Source: Treponema sp.
GTDB taxonomy: Bacteria > Spirochaetota > Spirochaetia > Treponematales > Treponemataceae
Direction of reading: 5' to 3'
DNA: 64,000 nt
NCBI GenBank assembly: GCA_016286365.1
Contig: JAEESN010000002.1
Location: forward strand, 62,001-126,000
Below are positions 15,393 to 25,649 of the stretch, one piece after another. The position numbers and the translations under genes were made by a program. A model generated the notes under the pieces. The model had not been told where the DNA came from. It was given only the letters and a program-made list of their open reading frames with translations, and did no database searches. Each line of letters opens with the position of its first letter. Position 1 is the first letter of the stretch.

Positions 15393-16853
15393 ATGAGTTT
15401 AAATTGTAATGAAATAAATCTTATACTTAAAGAATTAGATTTAACAGATAATTACATACAGGACATAATTCAACCTAGCTACGATGTTATTGTTTTTCAT
15501 GTATACAAAAAAGGAACACCCAAAACTATCCTAATTTGTACTGCCCAGAATTCAGTTAGAATAAATGAAACAAAACGAAAAATAACCAAAAACAACAAAC
15601 CTCTCAGATTCATGGAATTCTTAAAATCTCACATAAAAGGATGCCGAATAGGAAGTTGTGAACAAATTGGGCTAGAACGTGTGATAAAAATGATACTCTA
15701 TCGTCAAAATCCCGATAATTTAGAAGATAATATCATTTTCAATTTATATATTAAGCTTTGGAATAATGCTGCAAATATAATTCTTTGTGATAAAAATGAT
15801 TTAATCCTGGAAACTATGTTTCGTAGACCAGAACAATACGAAATTAAGGACGAAACTTTCATCCCACCAGCTCAAAATCCAGAAAAAAACAAAGATTCTT
15901 TAACAAAATTTCCAATAAGAGAATATAACACCGAGGGCTGTCCCCCTTGTTCTTTCAATCTCTTCATAGATTCCTGGTATTCAGAACATGCGCAGACATT
16001 AAGCCGGGAAGCTCTTCTGTTACGTGCTGAGAAATGGTTCTTCTCCAGTTATTCAAAACGTAAAAATGCATTAAATAAACTACTTGATAAGCAAAAATCT
16101 TTTGAAAATGCAATACAACTGAAAAATCAGGGAGATTTAATTCTTTCATATGCACATTTGATTAAAAAAGATTCAAATACACTTACATGCACAGATTTTA
16201 ATACGGGAAAAGAGGTTAATATCATTATAAATCCTAACTTATCACCACAAGAAAATGCCTCATTGTATTATAATAATTACAAAAAAGCATTAAGCGGAGC
16301 AGAAGAAATCAAACATGATATTGAACTTTCTAAAAATTCTCTTGAAAAACTGAAAAAACAATACGAAGAAATAAAAAATGAGCCAAATCCTGTTAAAATT
16401 GAACAGCTACTTCGATACACGACAAAACCAAAACAGCAACAGAAGAAGATTCATCCAGGATTAGATTATATCATCGATGGTTGGACTGTATATGTTGGAC
16501 GAGATGCCAACGAAAATGATGATCTTCTACGGCATTATGTACGAGGAGAAGACTTATGGCTTCATGTGAGAGACTATCCAGGGGGATATGTCTTTATAAA
16601 ATCCAGAAAAGGAAAGACTGTCCCCCTTGATATTCTTCTTGATGCGGCAAATTTAGCTGTTTATTACTCAAAAGCCAGAACAAATACTAAAGTTGATTTA
16701 TACTACACCCATGTAAAATATCTCAGACGAGCGAAAACCTCTTCAAAAACACATAAAGGGCTGGTTTTACCAACTCAGGAAAAAAATTTGTGTATCACAC
16801 CAGACAAACAACGCTTAAAACGACTTGATTCTATCCATCAAGAAAATATTTAA
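15393..16853 (+). CDS. rqcH: NFACT (RqcH/Rqc2-like) protein
   Basis: Ribosome quality-control factor: in bacteria RqcH binds stalled 50S-peptidyl-tRNA and adds Ala tails. The C-terminal NFACT-R domain is clear: [53 protein letters not shown] coiled coil precedes it (about residues 275-330). The N-terminal NFACT-N is diverged, and the usual DR near QIG reads ER (QIGLERVI). At 486 residues it is shorter than the usual 550-580. An in-frame REP copy encodes TEGCPPCS near residue 180. TATAAT lies 6 nt before the ATG and no ribosome site is visible, so a leaderless start is likely. Confidence 0.85.
   Translation: MSLNCNEINLILKELDLTDNYIQDIIQPSYDVIVFHVYKKGTPKTILICTAQNSVRINETKRKITKNNKPLRFMEFLKSHIKGCRIGSCEQIGLERVIKMILYRQNPDNLEDNIIFNLYIKLWNNAANIILCDKNDLILETMFRRPEQYEIKDETFIPPAQNPEKNKDSLTKFPIREYNTEGCPPCSFNLFIDSWYSEHAQTLSREALLLRAEKWFFSSYSKRKNALNKLLDKQKSFENAIQLKNQGDLILSYAHLIKKDSNTLTCTDFNTGKEVNIIINPNLSPQENASLYYNNYKKALSGAEEIKHDIELSKNSLEKLKKQYEEIKNEPNPVKIEQLLRYTTKPKQQQKKIHPGLDYIIDGWTVYVGRDANENDDLLRHYVRGEDLWLHVRDYPGGYVFIKSRKGKTVPLDILLDAANLAVYYSKARTNTKVDLYYTHVKYLRRAKTSSKTHKGLVLPTQEKNLCITPDKQRLKRLDSIHQENI
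15932..15951 (+). repeat. REP-like element inside the NFACT gene
   Basis: Reads cgagggctgtcccccttgtt, in frame (EGCPPCS) between IREYN and NLFIDSWY. It falls in a region of the NFACT-N domain where family members vary in length. Confidence 0.85.
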
Positions 16854-16862
16854 TGTTTATAA

Positions 16863-16880
16863 CAAGGGTTGTCCCCCTTG
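16863..16880 (+). repeat. REP-like element, first of a tandem pair before leuS
   Basis: Reads caagggttgtcccccttg, starting 10 bp after the NFACT stop; its partner starts 43 bp on. Confidence 0.85.
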
Positions 16881-16905
16881 CAAAAACCAATCTTTTCATA
16901 AACAC

Positions 16906-16923
16906 CAAGGGTTGTCCCCCCTG
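16906..16923 (+). repeat. REP-like element, second of a tandem pair before leuS
   Basis: Reads caagggttgtcccccctg, same orientation as its partner, 18 bp upstream of the leuS -35 box. Confidence 0.85.
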
Positions 16924-16940
16924 CTCACCCCCTGCCCATA

Positions 16941-16969
16941 TTCACTCAATCCCTTTTTTCCTATATAAT
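16941..16969 (+). promoter_or_regulatory. leuS promoter
   Basis: TTCACT (16941-16946), 17-bp spacer, TATAAT (16964-16969). The predicted start near 16976 leaves a short leader with GGAGG 5 nt before the ATG. Confidence 0.7.
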
Positions 16970-16990
16970 AAACAAAACTTGGAGGCAATT

Positions 16991-19543
16991 ATGTCAAAAT
17001 ATCCTTTTGAATCAATCGAGCCAAAATGGCAGAAATACTGGGATGAAAAGAAAACTTTTAAAGTAACTGAGGATGAAAAATTTCCGAAGGATAAACGCAT
17101 GTATGTTCTTGATATGTTCCCTTATCCTTCTGCAGCAGGACTACACGTAGGACATCCTGAAGGCTACACTGCAACAGATATTTACTGCCGCTACCTTCGT
17201 ATGAACGGTTACAATGTACTTCATCCTATGGGATATGATGCATTCGGTCTTCCGGCAGAAAACTACGCCATCAAAACAGGAACTCATCCAAAGACAACAA
17301 CAAACGCAAATATAGAACACTTTACACAGCAGATTAAATCGCTCGGCTTCAGCTACGACTGGGACCGCTGTGTATCTACCTGTGAACCAGATTATTACAA
17401 ATGGACTCAGTGGATTTTCCTCCAGCTCTACAAAAAAGGCCTTGCATACGAAGCACAGACTCCAATCAACTGGTGTCCTTCATGTCTTACAGGTCTTGCA
17501 AACGAAGAAGTAAAAGACGGAAAATGTGACCGCTGTGGTGCAGAAGTAACACACAAAACAATCCGCCAGTGGATTTTAAAAATCACTGAATATGCTGACC
17601 GCCTTGATAACGACCTTGACAGCCTTGACTGGCCGGAAAGCGTAAAGACAATGCAGCACAACTGGATTGGAAAATCAACCGGTGCAGAAGTTACATTCAC
17701 TGTAGCAGAAAAAGACGGAAAACCAACAGATAATAAACTCACTGTATATACAACACGCTGCGATACATTGTTTGGCGCAACTTACATGGTTGTAAGCCCA
17801 GAACATAAAATCATTCCGGAAATTACTACACCAGAGCAGGAAAGCGCAGTAAAGGCATATCAGGAAGCAGCAGCAAAAAAATCTGACCTTGAGCGAACTG
17901 ATCTTGCTAAAGACAAAACCGGTGTATTCAGTGGAAGCTATGCAATCAATCCTGTAAACGGAAAACTCATTCCTATCTGGATTGCTGATTATGTTCTTAT
18001 CTCTTACGGAACCGGTGCTATTATGGCCGTTCCTGCACACGATGACCGCGACTGGGAATTTGCAAAGAAATTTGACCTTCCTATAATCGAAGTTTTAAAG
18101 AGCGAAGTTGATGTTCAAAAGCAGGCATGGACCGAAGACGGTATCCACGTTAATTCTGAATTCCTTGATGGATTGAACAAACAGGATGCCATCAACAAAA
18201 TGCTCGAATTCCTCGAAGAAAAGAAAATCGGACGAAAAGCAATTAATTATAAACTCCGTGACTGGGTATACAGCCGACAGCGTTATTGGGGTGAACCAAT
18301 TCCTTTAGTTCACTGTCCTGACTGTAGAACAGTTCCGGTTCCAGAAGAAGAACTCCCATTAAAGCTTCCTGAAGTAAAAAGCTATCAGCCTACAGGAACA
18401 GGAGAATCTCCTCTTGCAGCAATTGATGATTGGGTAAACTGCAAATGTCCAAAATGCGGAAAACCTGCAAAACGCGAAACAAATACAATGCCTCAGTGGG
18501 GTGGAAGCTGCTGGTATTACCTGCGCTACCTTGATCCTAACAACGAAAAAGAATTCTGTTCAAAGGAAAAAGAAAAATATTGGATGCCTGTTGATCTTTA
18601 CATCGGTGGTGCTGAACACGCAGTTCTTCACCTCCTTTATGCACGCTTTTGGCACAAGGTTTTATATGATTTGGGATTCGTTTCTACAAAAGAACCGTTC
18701 CAGCGCCTTGTAAACCAGGGTATGATTACTTCATTTGCTTACCAGAGAAAGAATAAAACTCTTGTTCCTATCGACGAAGTTGAACAGAAAGATGACGGAG
18801 CATGGTACGAAAAAGCAACCGGCGAAAAACTCGAACAGGTTGTTGCAAAGATGAGTAAATCGCTCAAGAACGTTGTAAACCCTGATGATGAAATTAAAGC
18901 TTACGGTGCTGATTCTGTTCGTATGTACGAAATGTTCATGGGACCTCTTACAATGAGTAAACCGTGGTCTACACAGGGAATCGTTGGTATTCACCGCTTC
19001 CTCGAAAAAGTATGGACAGTTTCTGAAAAACCAATCTCGGACATAAACATCGAAGGTAAACTCGAAGACAAGGCTCTTATAAGTGCAAGAAAGACTTTTG
19101 CACAGACAATCAAAAAGGTAACAGAAGATACAAAAACCTTGAACTTCAACACTGCAATTTCTCAGATGATGATTTTCATAAACGAAATCTCAAAACTGCC
19201 TGAAATCCCTCGTGCAATCTGGTCTGACTTTGTTAAAGTTCTTTCCCCTTATGCACCACACCTTGGCGAAGAACTCTGGGAAAAACTTGGAAACAAAAAC
19301 ACAATTGCATACGAAAGCTGGCCAAAGTTCAACGAAGAATATGCAAAAGATGATACAAAACAGATTGTTGTAATGGTAAACGGAAAACTCCGCGACAAGT
19401 TTGATGCTGCACCTGGAACAAGCCAGGATGACTTAAAAGCAACTGCATTCTCACTCGCAGGCGTAAAGAAGTTCACAGACGGCCACGAAGTGGTAAAGAC
19501 AATCGTTGTTCCGGATAAGCTGGTAAATATTGTTGTGAAGTAG
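16991..19543 (+). CDS. leuS: Leucyl-tRNA synthetase
   Basis: Class I synthetase attaching leucine to tRNA-Leu in the cytoplasm. HIGH motif as [15 protein letters not shown], zinc-type Cys pairs (CPSC, CDRC; CPDC, CPKC), the CP1 editing domain with [18 protein letters not shown] and [15 protein letters not shown], and KMSKS as [15 protein letters not shown]. The C-terminus holds the anticodon-binding helices and a small tail domain. It is 850 residues, normal. The ORF-track start adds 46 residues that simply translate two REP copies; MSKYPF with GGAGG is the real start. Its codons are C-rich relative to plus-strand genes in the right half of the window. Confidence 0.97.
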   Translation: MSKYPFESIEPKWQKYWDEKKTFKVTEDEKFPKDKRMYVLDMFPYPSAAGLHVGHPEGYTATDIYCRYLRMNGYNVLHPMGYDAFGLPAENYAIKTGTHPKTTTNANIEHFTQQIKSLGFSYDWDRCVSTCEPDYYKWTQWIFLQLYKKGLAYEAQTPINWCPSCLTGLANEEVKDGKCDRCGAEVTHKTIRQWILKITEYADRLDNDLDSLDWPESVKTMQHNWIGKSTGAEVTFTVAEKDGKPTDNKLTVYTTRCDTLFGATYMVVSPEHKIIPEITTPEQESAVKAYQEAAAKKSDLERTDLAKDKTGVFSGSYAINPVNGKLIPIWIADYVLISYGTGAIMAVPAHDDRDWEFAKKFDLPIIEVLKSEVDVQKQAWTEDGIHVNSEFLDGLNKQDAINKMLEFLEEKKIGRKAINYKLRDWVYSRQRYWGEPIPLVHCPDCRTVPVPEEELPLKLPEVKSYQPTGTGESPLAAIDDWVNCKCPKCGKPAKRETNTMPQWGGSCWYYLRYLDPNNEKEFCSKEKEKYWMPVDLYIGGAEHAVLHLLYARFWHKVLYDLGFVSTKEPFQRLVNQGMITSFAYQRKNKTLVPIDEVEQKDDGAWYEKATGEKLEQVVAKMSKSLKNVVNPDDEIKAYGADSVRMYEMFMGPLTMSKPWSTQGIVGIHRFLEKVWTVSEKPISDINIEGKLEDKALISARKTFAQTIKKVTEDTKTLNFNTAISQMMIFINEISKLPEIPRAIWSDFVKVLSPYAPHLGEELWEKLGNKNTIAYESWPKFNEEYAKDDTKQIVVMVNGKLRDKFDAAPGTSQDDLKATAFSLAGVKKFTDGHEVVKTIVVPDKLVNIVVK

Positions 19544-19626
19544 ACTATCCTCCCCCGGAATGAAACATCTCAATTCCGGCACGGAAGTAAATCTATACCA
19601 ATTATATAAAAATAACTTATGTAATA

Positions 19627-19690
19627 AAAAAAAGGGTGGGCAAACATCTGCACAAGCGAAGCGCTGAAGCCGTTTGCCCACTCTTTTTTT
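19627..19690. terminator. Bidirectional terminator between leuS and the STAS gene
   Basis: GTGGGCAAAC (19636-19645) and GTTTGCCCAC (19672-19681) form a 10-bp stem, flanked by A and T runs on both sides, in the convergent gap. The loop can fold further (agcg/cgct). Confidence 0.9.
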
Positions 19691-19723
19691 ATGGGAATAA
19701 GGTATTTTTATATGTATGATATA

Positions 19724-20050
19724 TTATTTTACTTCCGTGACGGAATTAATGAGGTTGAACAGGTATTTAAACCCACTTGCCGCAACTGTCTTTTCTGATT
19801 CGTTGGACATGGCCATAAAATAAAGCTTATGGCCTGCTTCATCGCAATCATTAAAGGCAGCCATTAAAAGGCCAAGGCCCGAAGGATCAAGTTCAATTAA
19901 TCTTGACATATCAAGAACTACATTATTCTTTTGAACAGCGGCATAAAGAGTATCCTGAAACTCACCGATTGTATAAGCATTCAAAGCACCTTCAAGAACA
20001 TACTGAAGATAGTTTGCACCTTCTTTTTCGATAACTGTTAACTGTTCCAT
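19724..20050 (-). CDS. STAS-domain anti-sigma factor antagonist
   Basis: 108-residue single-domain SpoIIAA/RsbV-like protein. The segment VVLDMSRLIELDPSGLGLLMAAF is the STAS motif with the Ser that kinases phosphorylate and SpoIIE-type phosphatases release. AGGAG lies 7 nt before the ATG. It is the last gene of a tight minus-strand group with two SpoIIE phosphatases, so a partner-switching module is the natural reading. No anti-sigma kinase gene (RsbW-like) is in the window. Confidence 0.88.
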   Translation of the reverse strand: MEQLTVIEKEGANYLQYVLEGALNAYTIGEFQDTLYAAVQKNNVVLDMSRLIELDPSGLGLLMAAFNDCDEAGHKLYFMAMSNESEKTVAASGFKYLFNLINSVTEVK

Positions 20051-20071
20051 TTTATTACTCCTACCCTGTCT

Positions 20072-22729
20072 CTAGTTTTTAAACATATCATCAAAATTAT
20101 CAAAATTGTCCAGATCTATGTTGTCCTGTAGCTCTGGCATTGATCCTGCAAAGTCTTCTGTATCAAAACCGGAAGGGTTGTCCCCGTTGTTCAAAGCCTC
20201 ATCAACCACAGGCGCCTCAAAATCAACACCTGCTAAAGGCTCTTCAGAAGGCGTTTCATCAAACACCGGTTGATTTTCCGGGTTTGTATCTATAAATTCA
20301 TCTGGAACTGCCTGCATATCAGAAATATCCTGAGGAACAATGTTTTCAGAAGCAAACGAAACTTCATCTGCACCCGTTTCCTGAACAGAAGCCTCAAATG
20401 AATTTCCATCAACTGTCGGAGTCGTAAATGCACCTTCTTCTACTGCAGGAGCTTGGAATGCATTCTCTTCTGCCATAGTTTCAGCTGTAACTTCCTGTAC
20501 AGGTGCATCTTCTGCAGCTGGCATTTCTTCTTCCAGAGGTTCCATATCATCGGCATATTCAATTGAAGATTCATACTTCATTACAAGAATACTGATGTCG
20601 TCTTCCATTTCCTTAGACATGAACTTCATAAGTCCGTCAAAAGTGAACTGAGCCATACGCTGTGCCGGATAAGTAGAATTATCAAGAATAGCCTGCTGAA
20701 TGCGTTCCTTTCCGAACTGTTCACCACGAAGCGAATGAGACTGAACAAGACCATCAGTACAAGCAAGAATGATGTCTCCAGGATTAAGCTTTGTTGTCTT
20801 AACCGAAATGAACGGAGAAATATCCTTTACGAATCCAAGAATATGTCCCGAACCCTGAATCTCGATTACGTTATTATAAACCTGAGTATACATCATAAGG
20901 GCCGGAATACCACAGTTGATGTAGTACATCGTATCAGTTTCAAAATCAACAAGTGCAAAAAGACCCGCAAAGATTGTACCCTTAGGCAAACTTGTTCTGA
21001 TAAAGTCGTTAAGCTTTACAATCAGCTGCTTAAAATCATGAGTTTCTGCAAGGAAGGTTCGGATGATGGACTTTAAGATGACCATGTTCATAGAAGCCGC
21101 AATACCCTTTCCAGACAAGTCACCAACTACAAAAAGATGACGTGTTGCAGTAAGACGGATTAAATCGATGAATTCACCACCGATGTTGTGGGCAGGAACC
21201 ATGAGGTATCCGATATCGACTTTTGAATTATTTATGTGATCAATGTTTTCCTGAATGGAAGTAATGATTTGAGAAGACATCTTAATTTCGCGGCTTACAA
21301 CAGAAAGAATTTCCTTGTTTGAAATGTTTCTCATATAATAACCGAATACAAAGAAGTATGAATAAAGCTTGTTGAAGATATCAATATCGTACTCTTTATA
21401 GTGGTCACCGCTGACTTTTTTACCAAGGGTGATTAAACCAAGGATATTGCGACCTTCATTCAAGATAAACATTGCATCGGTCTTTGTAGTAGTAAAGAAT
21501 TTATCAAGCTGTTCTTCGATTGGAGAAAGGTCGTGAATTTTTCCAACCTGATAGTAACAGACAACTGACTGGTTGATATTTAATAAAGTATCAAAAATTG
21601 GATTCGAGGTTGCAATTGCCTTAGTAGTCTTATTCGAAGAATATGCAACTTCAAGAGCGCCCTTCTGGTTAGAAATATATACAGTCATAGAAGAAGACTG
21701 AACATTACGTCTGAAAATCTGATACATCCTTTCTGTAATCGTATCCATCTCATCACTGTAGTCAATCGAAGCAAGATCCTTTTCAAGAGAAGGACCATAT
21801 TCAGATGTATACAATCTTGCAGATTTAGAAAGAAGAATTGAGATTTTATATGAAACAAAGAATGCTACAACGGCAATAACAATAAAGAGCAAGATAAATG
21901 ATGGTGTGTACATCATCTTACCCGAAGGCTGAGAAGACATGATTAAAAATCCGACAACTACAGCAGGAAGAATGTACGAAAGAATTGCCTTAATACAGTT
22001 TGTAACAATATTTGCTCCCGAAGGAATATCTTTTTTCTTGAGCGCAAAGATAGTGAGCACAACCATAAAGATAACAGGAAGCATATAAAGACAGGTAAAT
22101 CCAGGTAATGATTTTACCATTGTATCTTTAAAGAAAATGAGTGCCCACAAAAGGAGTAATGATTCACCTATAACAAGTCCCTGATATCTTTGCAGAGAGC
22201 TTCCATTTCTTTCCTGAAGAAGAACAAGGAAGATATAACAGATGGAAGGAAGAAGAATCTGAAACAGAATCTGATATAAATCAACCCAGTTCCATGGGAA
22301 GAAAGATCTTGCAGGCTCAGAGAAGAAATAATTTGATTGGATAGTATAAAGATAATCAGCGCTTATTTCCGGATTATGGAATTGATTAGAAACAAGTAAG
22401 ATTCCAAGAAGCATCGAAATAGCGCAGAGAACAGTTGTTACCTTCTGCTTTTTCTGAACACCAAGGTTGATTAAAGAGAAACTGAACAAAGACCAGAAAA
22501 TAACATCAATATATTTTGTTAAGATTAAAATCTTTTCTGTTAAAGACGGCGACCAGAATCTTGAAAAACAAAGAATGATAGAAAAAACAATTGATTCTAC
22601 GGTAGCAAGCAAAAGAGGTATGATCAGGTTACTGCTTTCCGGAGTAACTTTCTGAAGCTTTCGGTCAATATATAATGTACAGAAGAGGAATGACAGTGAA
22701 ATAATAATATTTAATGCAGCATATACCAT
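20072..22729 (-). CDS. Membrane SpoIIE-type (PPM) serine phosphatase with GAF-like middle
   Basis: The N-terminal 330 residues hold about eight hydrophobic helices. A GAF-like sensor segment follows (about 340-480, MTVYISNQKGALEVAY). The PPM/SpoIIE phosphatase comes next: IGGEFIDLIRL, LFVVGDLSGKGIAASM, ILACTDGLVQSHS, EDDISILVMKY (about 495-725). The last 150 residues are acidic, repetitive and probably disordered; a REP copy sits in this tail, giving NNGDNPSG near residue 848. It likely dephosphorylates the neighbouring STAS protein. The start lies 1 nt after the upstream phosphatase stop, so translation is probably coupled. Confidence 0.88.
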   Translation of the reverse strand: MVYAALNIIISLSFLFCTLYIDRKLQKVTPESSNLIIPLLLATVESIVFSIILCFSRFWSPSLTEKILILTKYIDVIFWSLFSFSLINLGVQKKQKVTTVLCAISMLLGILLVSNQFHNPEISADYLYTIQSNYFFSEPARSFFPWNWVDLYQILFQILLPSICYIFLVLLQERNGSSLQRYQGLVIGESLLLLWALIFFKDTMVKSLPGFTCLYMLPVIFMVVLTIFALKKKDIPSGANIVTNCIKAILSYILPAVVVGFLIMSSQPSGKMMYTPSFILLFIVIAVVAFFVSYKISILLSKSARLYTSEYGPSLEKDLASIDYSDEMDTITERMYQIFRRNVQSSSMTVYISNQKGALEVAYSSNKTTKAIATSNPIFDTLLNINQSVVCYYQVGKIHDLSPIEEQLDKFFTTTKTDAMFILNEGRNILGLITLGKKVSGDHYKEYDIDIFNKLYSYFFVFGYYMRNISNKEILSVVSREIKMSSQIITSIQENIDHINNSKVDIGYLMVPAHNIGGEFIDLIRLTATRHLFVVGDLSGKGIAASMNMVILKSIIRTFLAETHDFKQLIVKLNDFIRTSLPKGTIFAGLFALVDFETDTMYYINCGIPALMMYTQVYNNVIEIQGSGHILGFVKDISPFISVKTTKLNPGDIILACTDGLVQSHSLRGEQFGKERIQQAILDNSTYPAQRMAQFTFDGLMKFMSKEMEDDISILVMKYESSIEYADDMEPLEEEMPAAEDAPVQEVTAETMAEENAFQAPAVEEGAFTTPTVDGNSFEASVQETGADEVSFASENIVPQDISDMQAVPDEFIDTNPENQPVFDETPSEEPLAGVDFEAPVVDEALNNGDNPSGFDTEDFAGSMPELQDNIDLDNFDNFDDMFKN
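20173..20190 (+). repeat. REP-like element in the phosphatase tail
   Basis: Reads aagggttgtccccgttgt with one C-to-G change. It is in frame within the disordered acidic tail, where an insertion should cost little. Confidence 0.8.
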
Positions 22730-22730
22730 A

Positions 22731-24125
22731 CTAATAACCTACCTTTGCAATCATCATTGTAACGTCATCATGAAGTTTTTTATCACCATTATATTTCCAG
22801 ATTAAATCTACAATATCATTTACAAAATCCTGAGGAGATTTTGATGCACCGGCAATGAGTGTTCGCTTATAGATATCTGTATCACCAAGTTCAACACCAC
22901 TGTCATCCATAACTTCAGAAACACCGTCGGTTGCCATAAGGATTGTATCTCCGCGGAAGAGTCTCTTTTCTGCAACAACAGGATCTCCCATATCAAGAAT
23001 TCCTACGAGTGAAGCATTTGATGTAAGAGGTTTGATTCTGTAGCCGTCAGGAGAAGGAGAAAGGATGATAGGATCCGACATGGAAGCATTTATGTATCTG
23101 ATTTTCATCTTTTCTGTATCGACAATACTAAGGAACAATACAGTATATTTATCCTGAAGGTGCATTCCCTTAATAGCCTTATCGATGGCATGAATTACGC
23201 CAACTAAATCTTCCTTATCTTCGATAATCTTTACGGTATTCATTACCAAACCCATGATGAGGGCGGCAGGAAGTCCCTTACCAGAAACGTCTCCAAGCAT
23301 CAAAAGTGTACGTGCTTTATCGATCGGAAGAATAGAGAAATAGTCTCCCGATACGTTTACAAGAGGGCGGAAATAAGTTGCAATCTTAAGTTTTGGAATG
23401 TTTGGAATTTTCTGCGGAAGGAATGACTGCTGTGTTTCTGCAAGCTGCTGCCATTCCTTTGTTGTAGCGGCGATTTCTGAAAGAGTTGAAATTGTCTTTG
23501 TTCTTGTAATAAAGCGTTTGTATTCTTCGAACAAAAGCGGATAGATGCTCAAGTCAAAAAGACGAGTGTAGTTACAGAAGACAAACATCAGCTGCTTGTC
23601 TGAACAAAGATAGAAACCTCTGGCTTTTTTGAAAACAGATGTATAACCAAGATGTCGGTCAAAGAAGAAATAGCCTTCCCTTTCAACATCATTAAATCTC
23701 TGATCAAGCTTGTCCCTTACCTTTTCCGATGTAGTTACCTTATCGGGACTGTTATAAAGAACATAATTTTTTACCTTATCTACGAGGATAACAGAACAGT
23801 CACCCTTTAATTCAAGGATTTCGGAAATAGCAGTATAAAAATCTTCAAGAGAGTAACAGAAACGAAGCCTATTGATAAAATCCTGGATTACGGTAGTTTC
23901 ACCTGTTTCCAGTGTATCATAGTGAACTTTAGCTATGAGCGTTGTACGTAAAATGTTTGAAATGAACAAAACTGCCACAAAAAGACCTGTTATAACAATA
24001 CCTGTATAGATAGAATATGATTCTCCTGTGCGAACAGGCAGTAATAAGAGTCCAAAAATAACAAAGAATATGATAGAAATAGCTAATACGGCAACTGTTA
24101 CTATTTTTTTCCGAGTTTTATACAT
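22731..24125 (-). CDS. SpoIIE-type (PPM) serine phosphatase with two transmembrane helices
   Basis: Two N-terminal membrane helices (about residues 10-60), a cytoplasmic sensor-like region, then the phosphatase domain: VSGDYFSILPIDKARTLLML, GDVSGKGLPAALIMG, ILMATDGVSEVMDD and DDVTMMIAKVGY at the end. The Asp residues for Mn binding are present (GD, TDG, DD). I start at the second Met (24125), since GAGG lies well placed before ATG; the track start is the GTG six bases upstream. First gene of the phosphatase-phosphatase-STAS set. Confidence 0.88.
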   Translation of the reverse strand: MYKTRKKIVTVAVLAISIIFFVIFGLLLLPVRTGESYSIYTGIVITGLFVAVLFISNILRTTLIAKVHYDTLETGETTVIQDFINRLRFCYSLEDFYTAISEILELKGDCSVILVDKVKNYVLYNSPDKVTTSEKVRDKLDQRFNDVEREGYFFFDRHLGYTSVFKKARGFYLCSDKQLMFVFCNYTRLFDLSIYPLLFEEYKRFITRTKTISTLSEIAATTKEWQQLAETQQSFLPQKIPNIPKLKIATYFRPLVNVSGDYFSILPIDKARTLLMLGDVSGKGLPAALIMGLVMNTVKIIEDKEDLVGVIHAIDKAIKGMHLQDKYTVLFLSIVDTEKMKIRYINASMSDPIILSPSPDGYRIKPLTSNASLVGILDMGDPVVAEKRLFRGDTILMATDGVSEVMDDSGVELGDTDIYKRTLIAGASKSPQDFVNDIVDLIWKYNGDKKLHDDVTMMIAKVGY

Positions 24126-24280
24126 AATCACCTCAAATTTATAGTACTACTATTCTACCACATTATCGGCAGAATTTGGGAAAAATCGTATAAAAATATG
24201 GAAAAAGCCGGAACTGTAAAAATGAAGAAGCTATCGGATTCAGCTGATTGAGAAAAAATAAATTTAAAAAGGCTGATTAT

Positions 24281-25423
24281 TTAGTTTTCGAGCTCGGAAA
24301 GGCGGATTAAAGCAGGCTCTTTCGGAGGATTTTCAAGCTCAAGATACTGTTTTAAAAGATCCTTCTGCTTTGAAGAAAGATGATTAGGAACCTGAACCAT
24401 TACCTTTACATAAAGATCGCCTTTTCTTCCTGATGATGAAATTGGTACACCTTCATTTTTGATTCTTAAAAGCTTACCGTTTGCAGTTCCTTCCGGAATC
24501 TTGATTGTAACTTTTTTATCGTCCAAAGAAGATATAGTGATTTCGCAGCCTAAAGCAGCCTGAGCCATTGTTACAGGAACAGCACAGTATAAATCGCTAC
24601 CCGAACGCTCAAAGAATGGATGATTTTCAACGTGAAGTACAACAACTAAATCTCCGCTTGGTCCACCGTTTTCACCGGCATCACCCTGCCCGCGGATTAC
24701 TATACGTTTTCCGTTATCAACACCGGCTGGAATCTTAAGCGACATTGCCTTTGATTTTTCCTGAATACCTGTTCCACGACAATTTGTACAAGGCTTATCG
24801 ATTACAGTGCCTTTTCCACGGCAGTTTGGACATGTCTGCTGAATAGAGAAAAATCCGTTTCCCTGTCTGATCTGACCCATTCCGTTACATGTCGGACAGG
24901 TCTTTTTATTTGAACCCGGAGCTCCGCCTGAACCGTGGCAAACATCACAGGTTTCGTTGTGTTTAAAATGGATTTCTGTAGAAGTACCGTAAACGGCATC
25001 CTTAAAGTTTAAGTGAAGATCGTATCTTAAGCTTGCGCCTGTAGAAGCTCCGCCGTTTCTTCTGGAAGAGCCTCCTCCAAAGCCGCCGCCAAAGATACTG
25101 TCAAAAATATCATTAAAGCCGCCGCCCATGCCTCCGAATAAATCGCTGAAGTCGTGGAAGGCGTGAGAGTACTGGGCACCGCCACCACCCCCCATTCCGT
25201 CAAGGCCGGCAAAACCGTACTGATCATAAATAGGGCGTTTCTTATCATCGGAAAGAACTTCGTAAGCTTCTGTCGCTTCCTTAAATTTTTCCTCCGCTTC
25301 CTTATCGCCCGGGTTTCTGTCCGGATGATATTTTACAGCCAGTTTACGATAAGCTTTTTTAATCGTATCCTGATCTGCATTTTTTTCTACGCCCAATACT
25401 TCATAATAGTCACGTTTTGCCAT
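24281..25423 (-). CDS. dnaJ: Chaperone DnaJ
   Basis: Type I J-protein that stimulates DnaK ATPase and delivers substrates. J domain with HPD (YHPDRNPG), Gly/Phe-rich linker ([12 protein letters not shown] to [11 protein letters not shown]), and four zinc-finger CxxCxGxG repeats ([32 protein letters not shown]), then the C-terminal peptide-binding domains. 380 residues, complete. AGGA lies about 10 nt before the ATG. Last gene of grpE-dnaK-dnaJ. The 24126-24280 gap after it shows no clear terminator. Confidence 0.97.
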   Translation of the reverse strand: MAKRDYYEVLGVEKNADQDTIKKAYRKLAVKYHPDRNPGDKEAEEKFKEATEAYEVLSDDKKRPIYDQYGFAGLDGMGGGGGAQYSHAFHDFSDLFGGMGGGFNDIFDSIFGGGFGGGSSRRNGGASTGASLRYDLHLNFKDAVYGTSTEIHFKHNETCDVCHGSGGAPGSNKKTCPTCNGMGQIRQGNGFFSIQQTCPNCRGKGTVIDKPCTNCRGTGIQEKSKAMSLKIPAGVDNGKRIVIRGQGDAGENGGPSGDLVVVLHVENHPFFERSGSDLYCAVPVTMAQAALGCEITISSLDDKKVTIKIPEGTANGKLLRIKNEGVPISSSGRKGDLYVKVMVQVPNHLSSKQKDLLKQYLELENPPKEPALIRLSELEN

Positions 25424-25457
25424 TTTTCGATAATCCTAAAATAAATCTTTCCATTGC

Positions 25458-25649
25458 GCCTCGCATAGTCTCGGCGCTTGAGCCGTTCTTTCGATAATCC
25501 TAAAGCGGCCCACTGTCGTAGCCCGCTTTTTAACGGATTTTCGATTTTAGGCTGCCTCGCATAGTCTCGGCGCTTGAGCCGTTCTTTCGATAATCCTAAA
25601 GCGGCCTACTGTCGTAGCCCGCTTTTTAACGGATTTTCGATTTTAGGCA
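25458..25649. repeat. Two tandem 96-bp repeats between dnaK and dnaJ
   Basis: Units 25458-25553 and 25554-25649 differ only at about two positions and fill the gap up to the dnaK stop. Each unit contains AAAGCGG and CCGCTTT, able to form a hairpin, and the block tttcgataatcctaaa. That block also occurs a third time at the dnaJ start (about 25431-25445), where it carries the dnaJ ribosome site on the minus strand. No coding content. Confidence 0.9.

Noticed and set aside
16617-16632. REP-like actgtcccccttga in the NFACT-R domain
   Set aside because: The coded [12 protein letters not shown] matches the normal NFACT-R consensus, so no insertion is needed.
16853-16990. 46-residue extension of LeuS
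   Set aside because: It reads through two REP copies; GGAGG and the conserved start [14 protein letters not shown] fix the start at 16991.
24126-24280. Terminator after dnaJ
   Set aside because: Only a short palindrome (TCAGCTGA) is visible; no stem with a T tract that I could defend.
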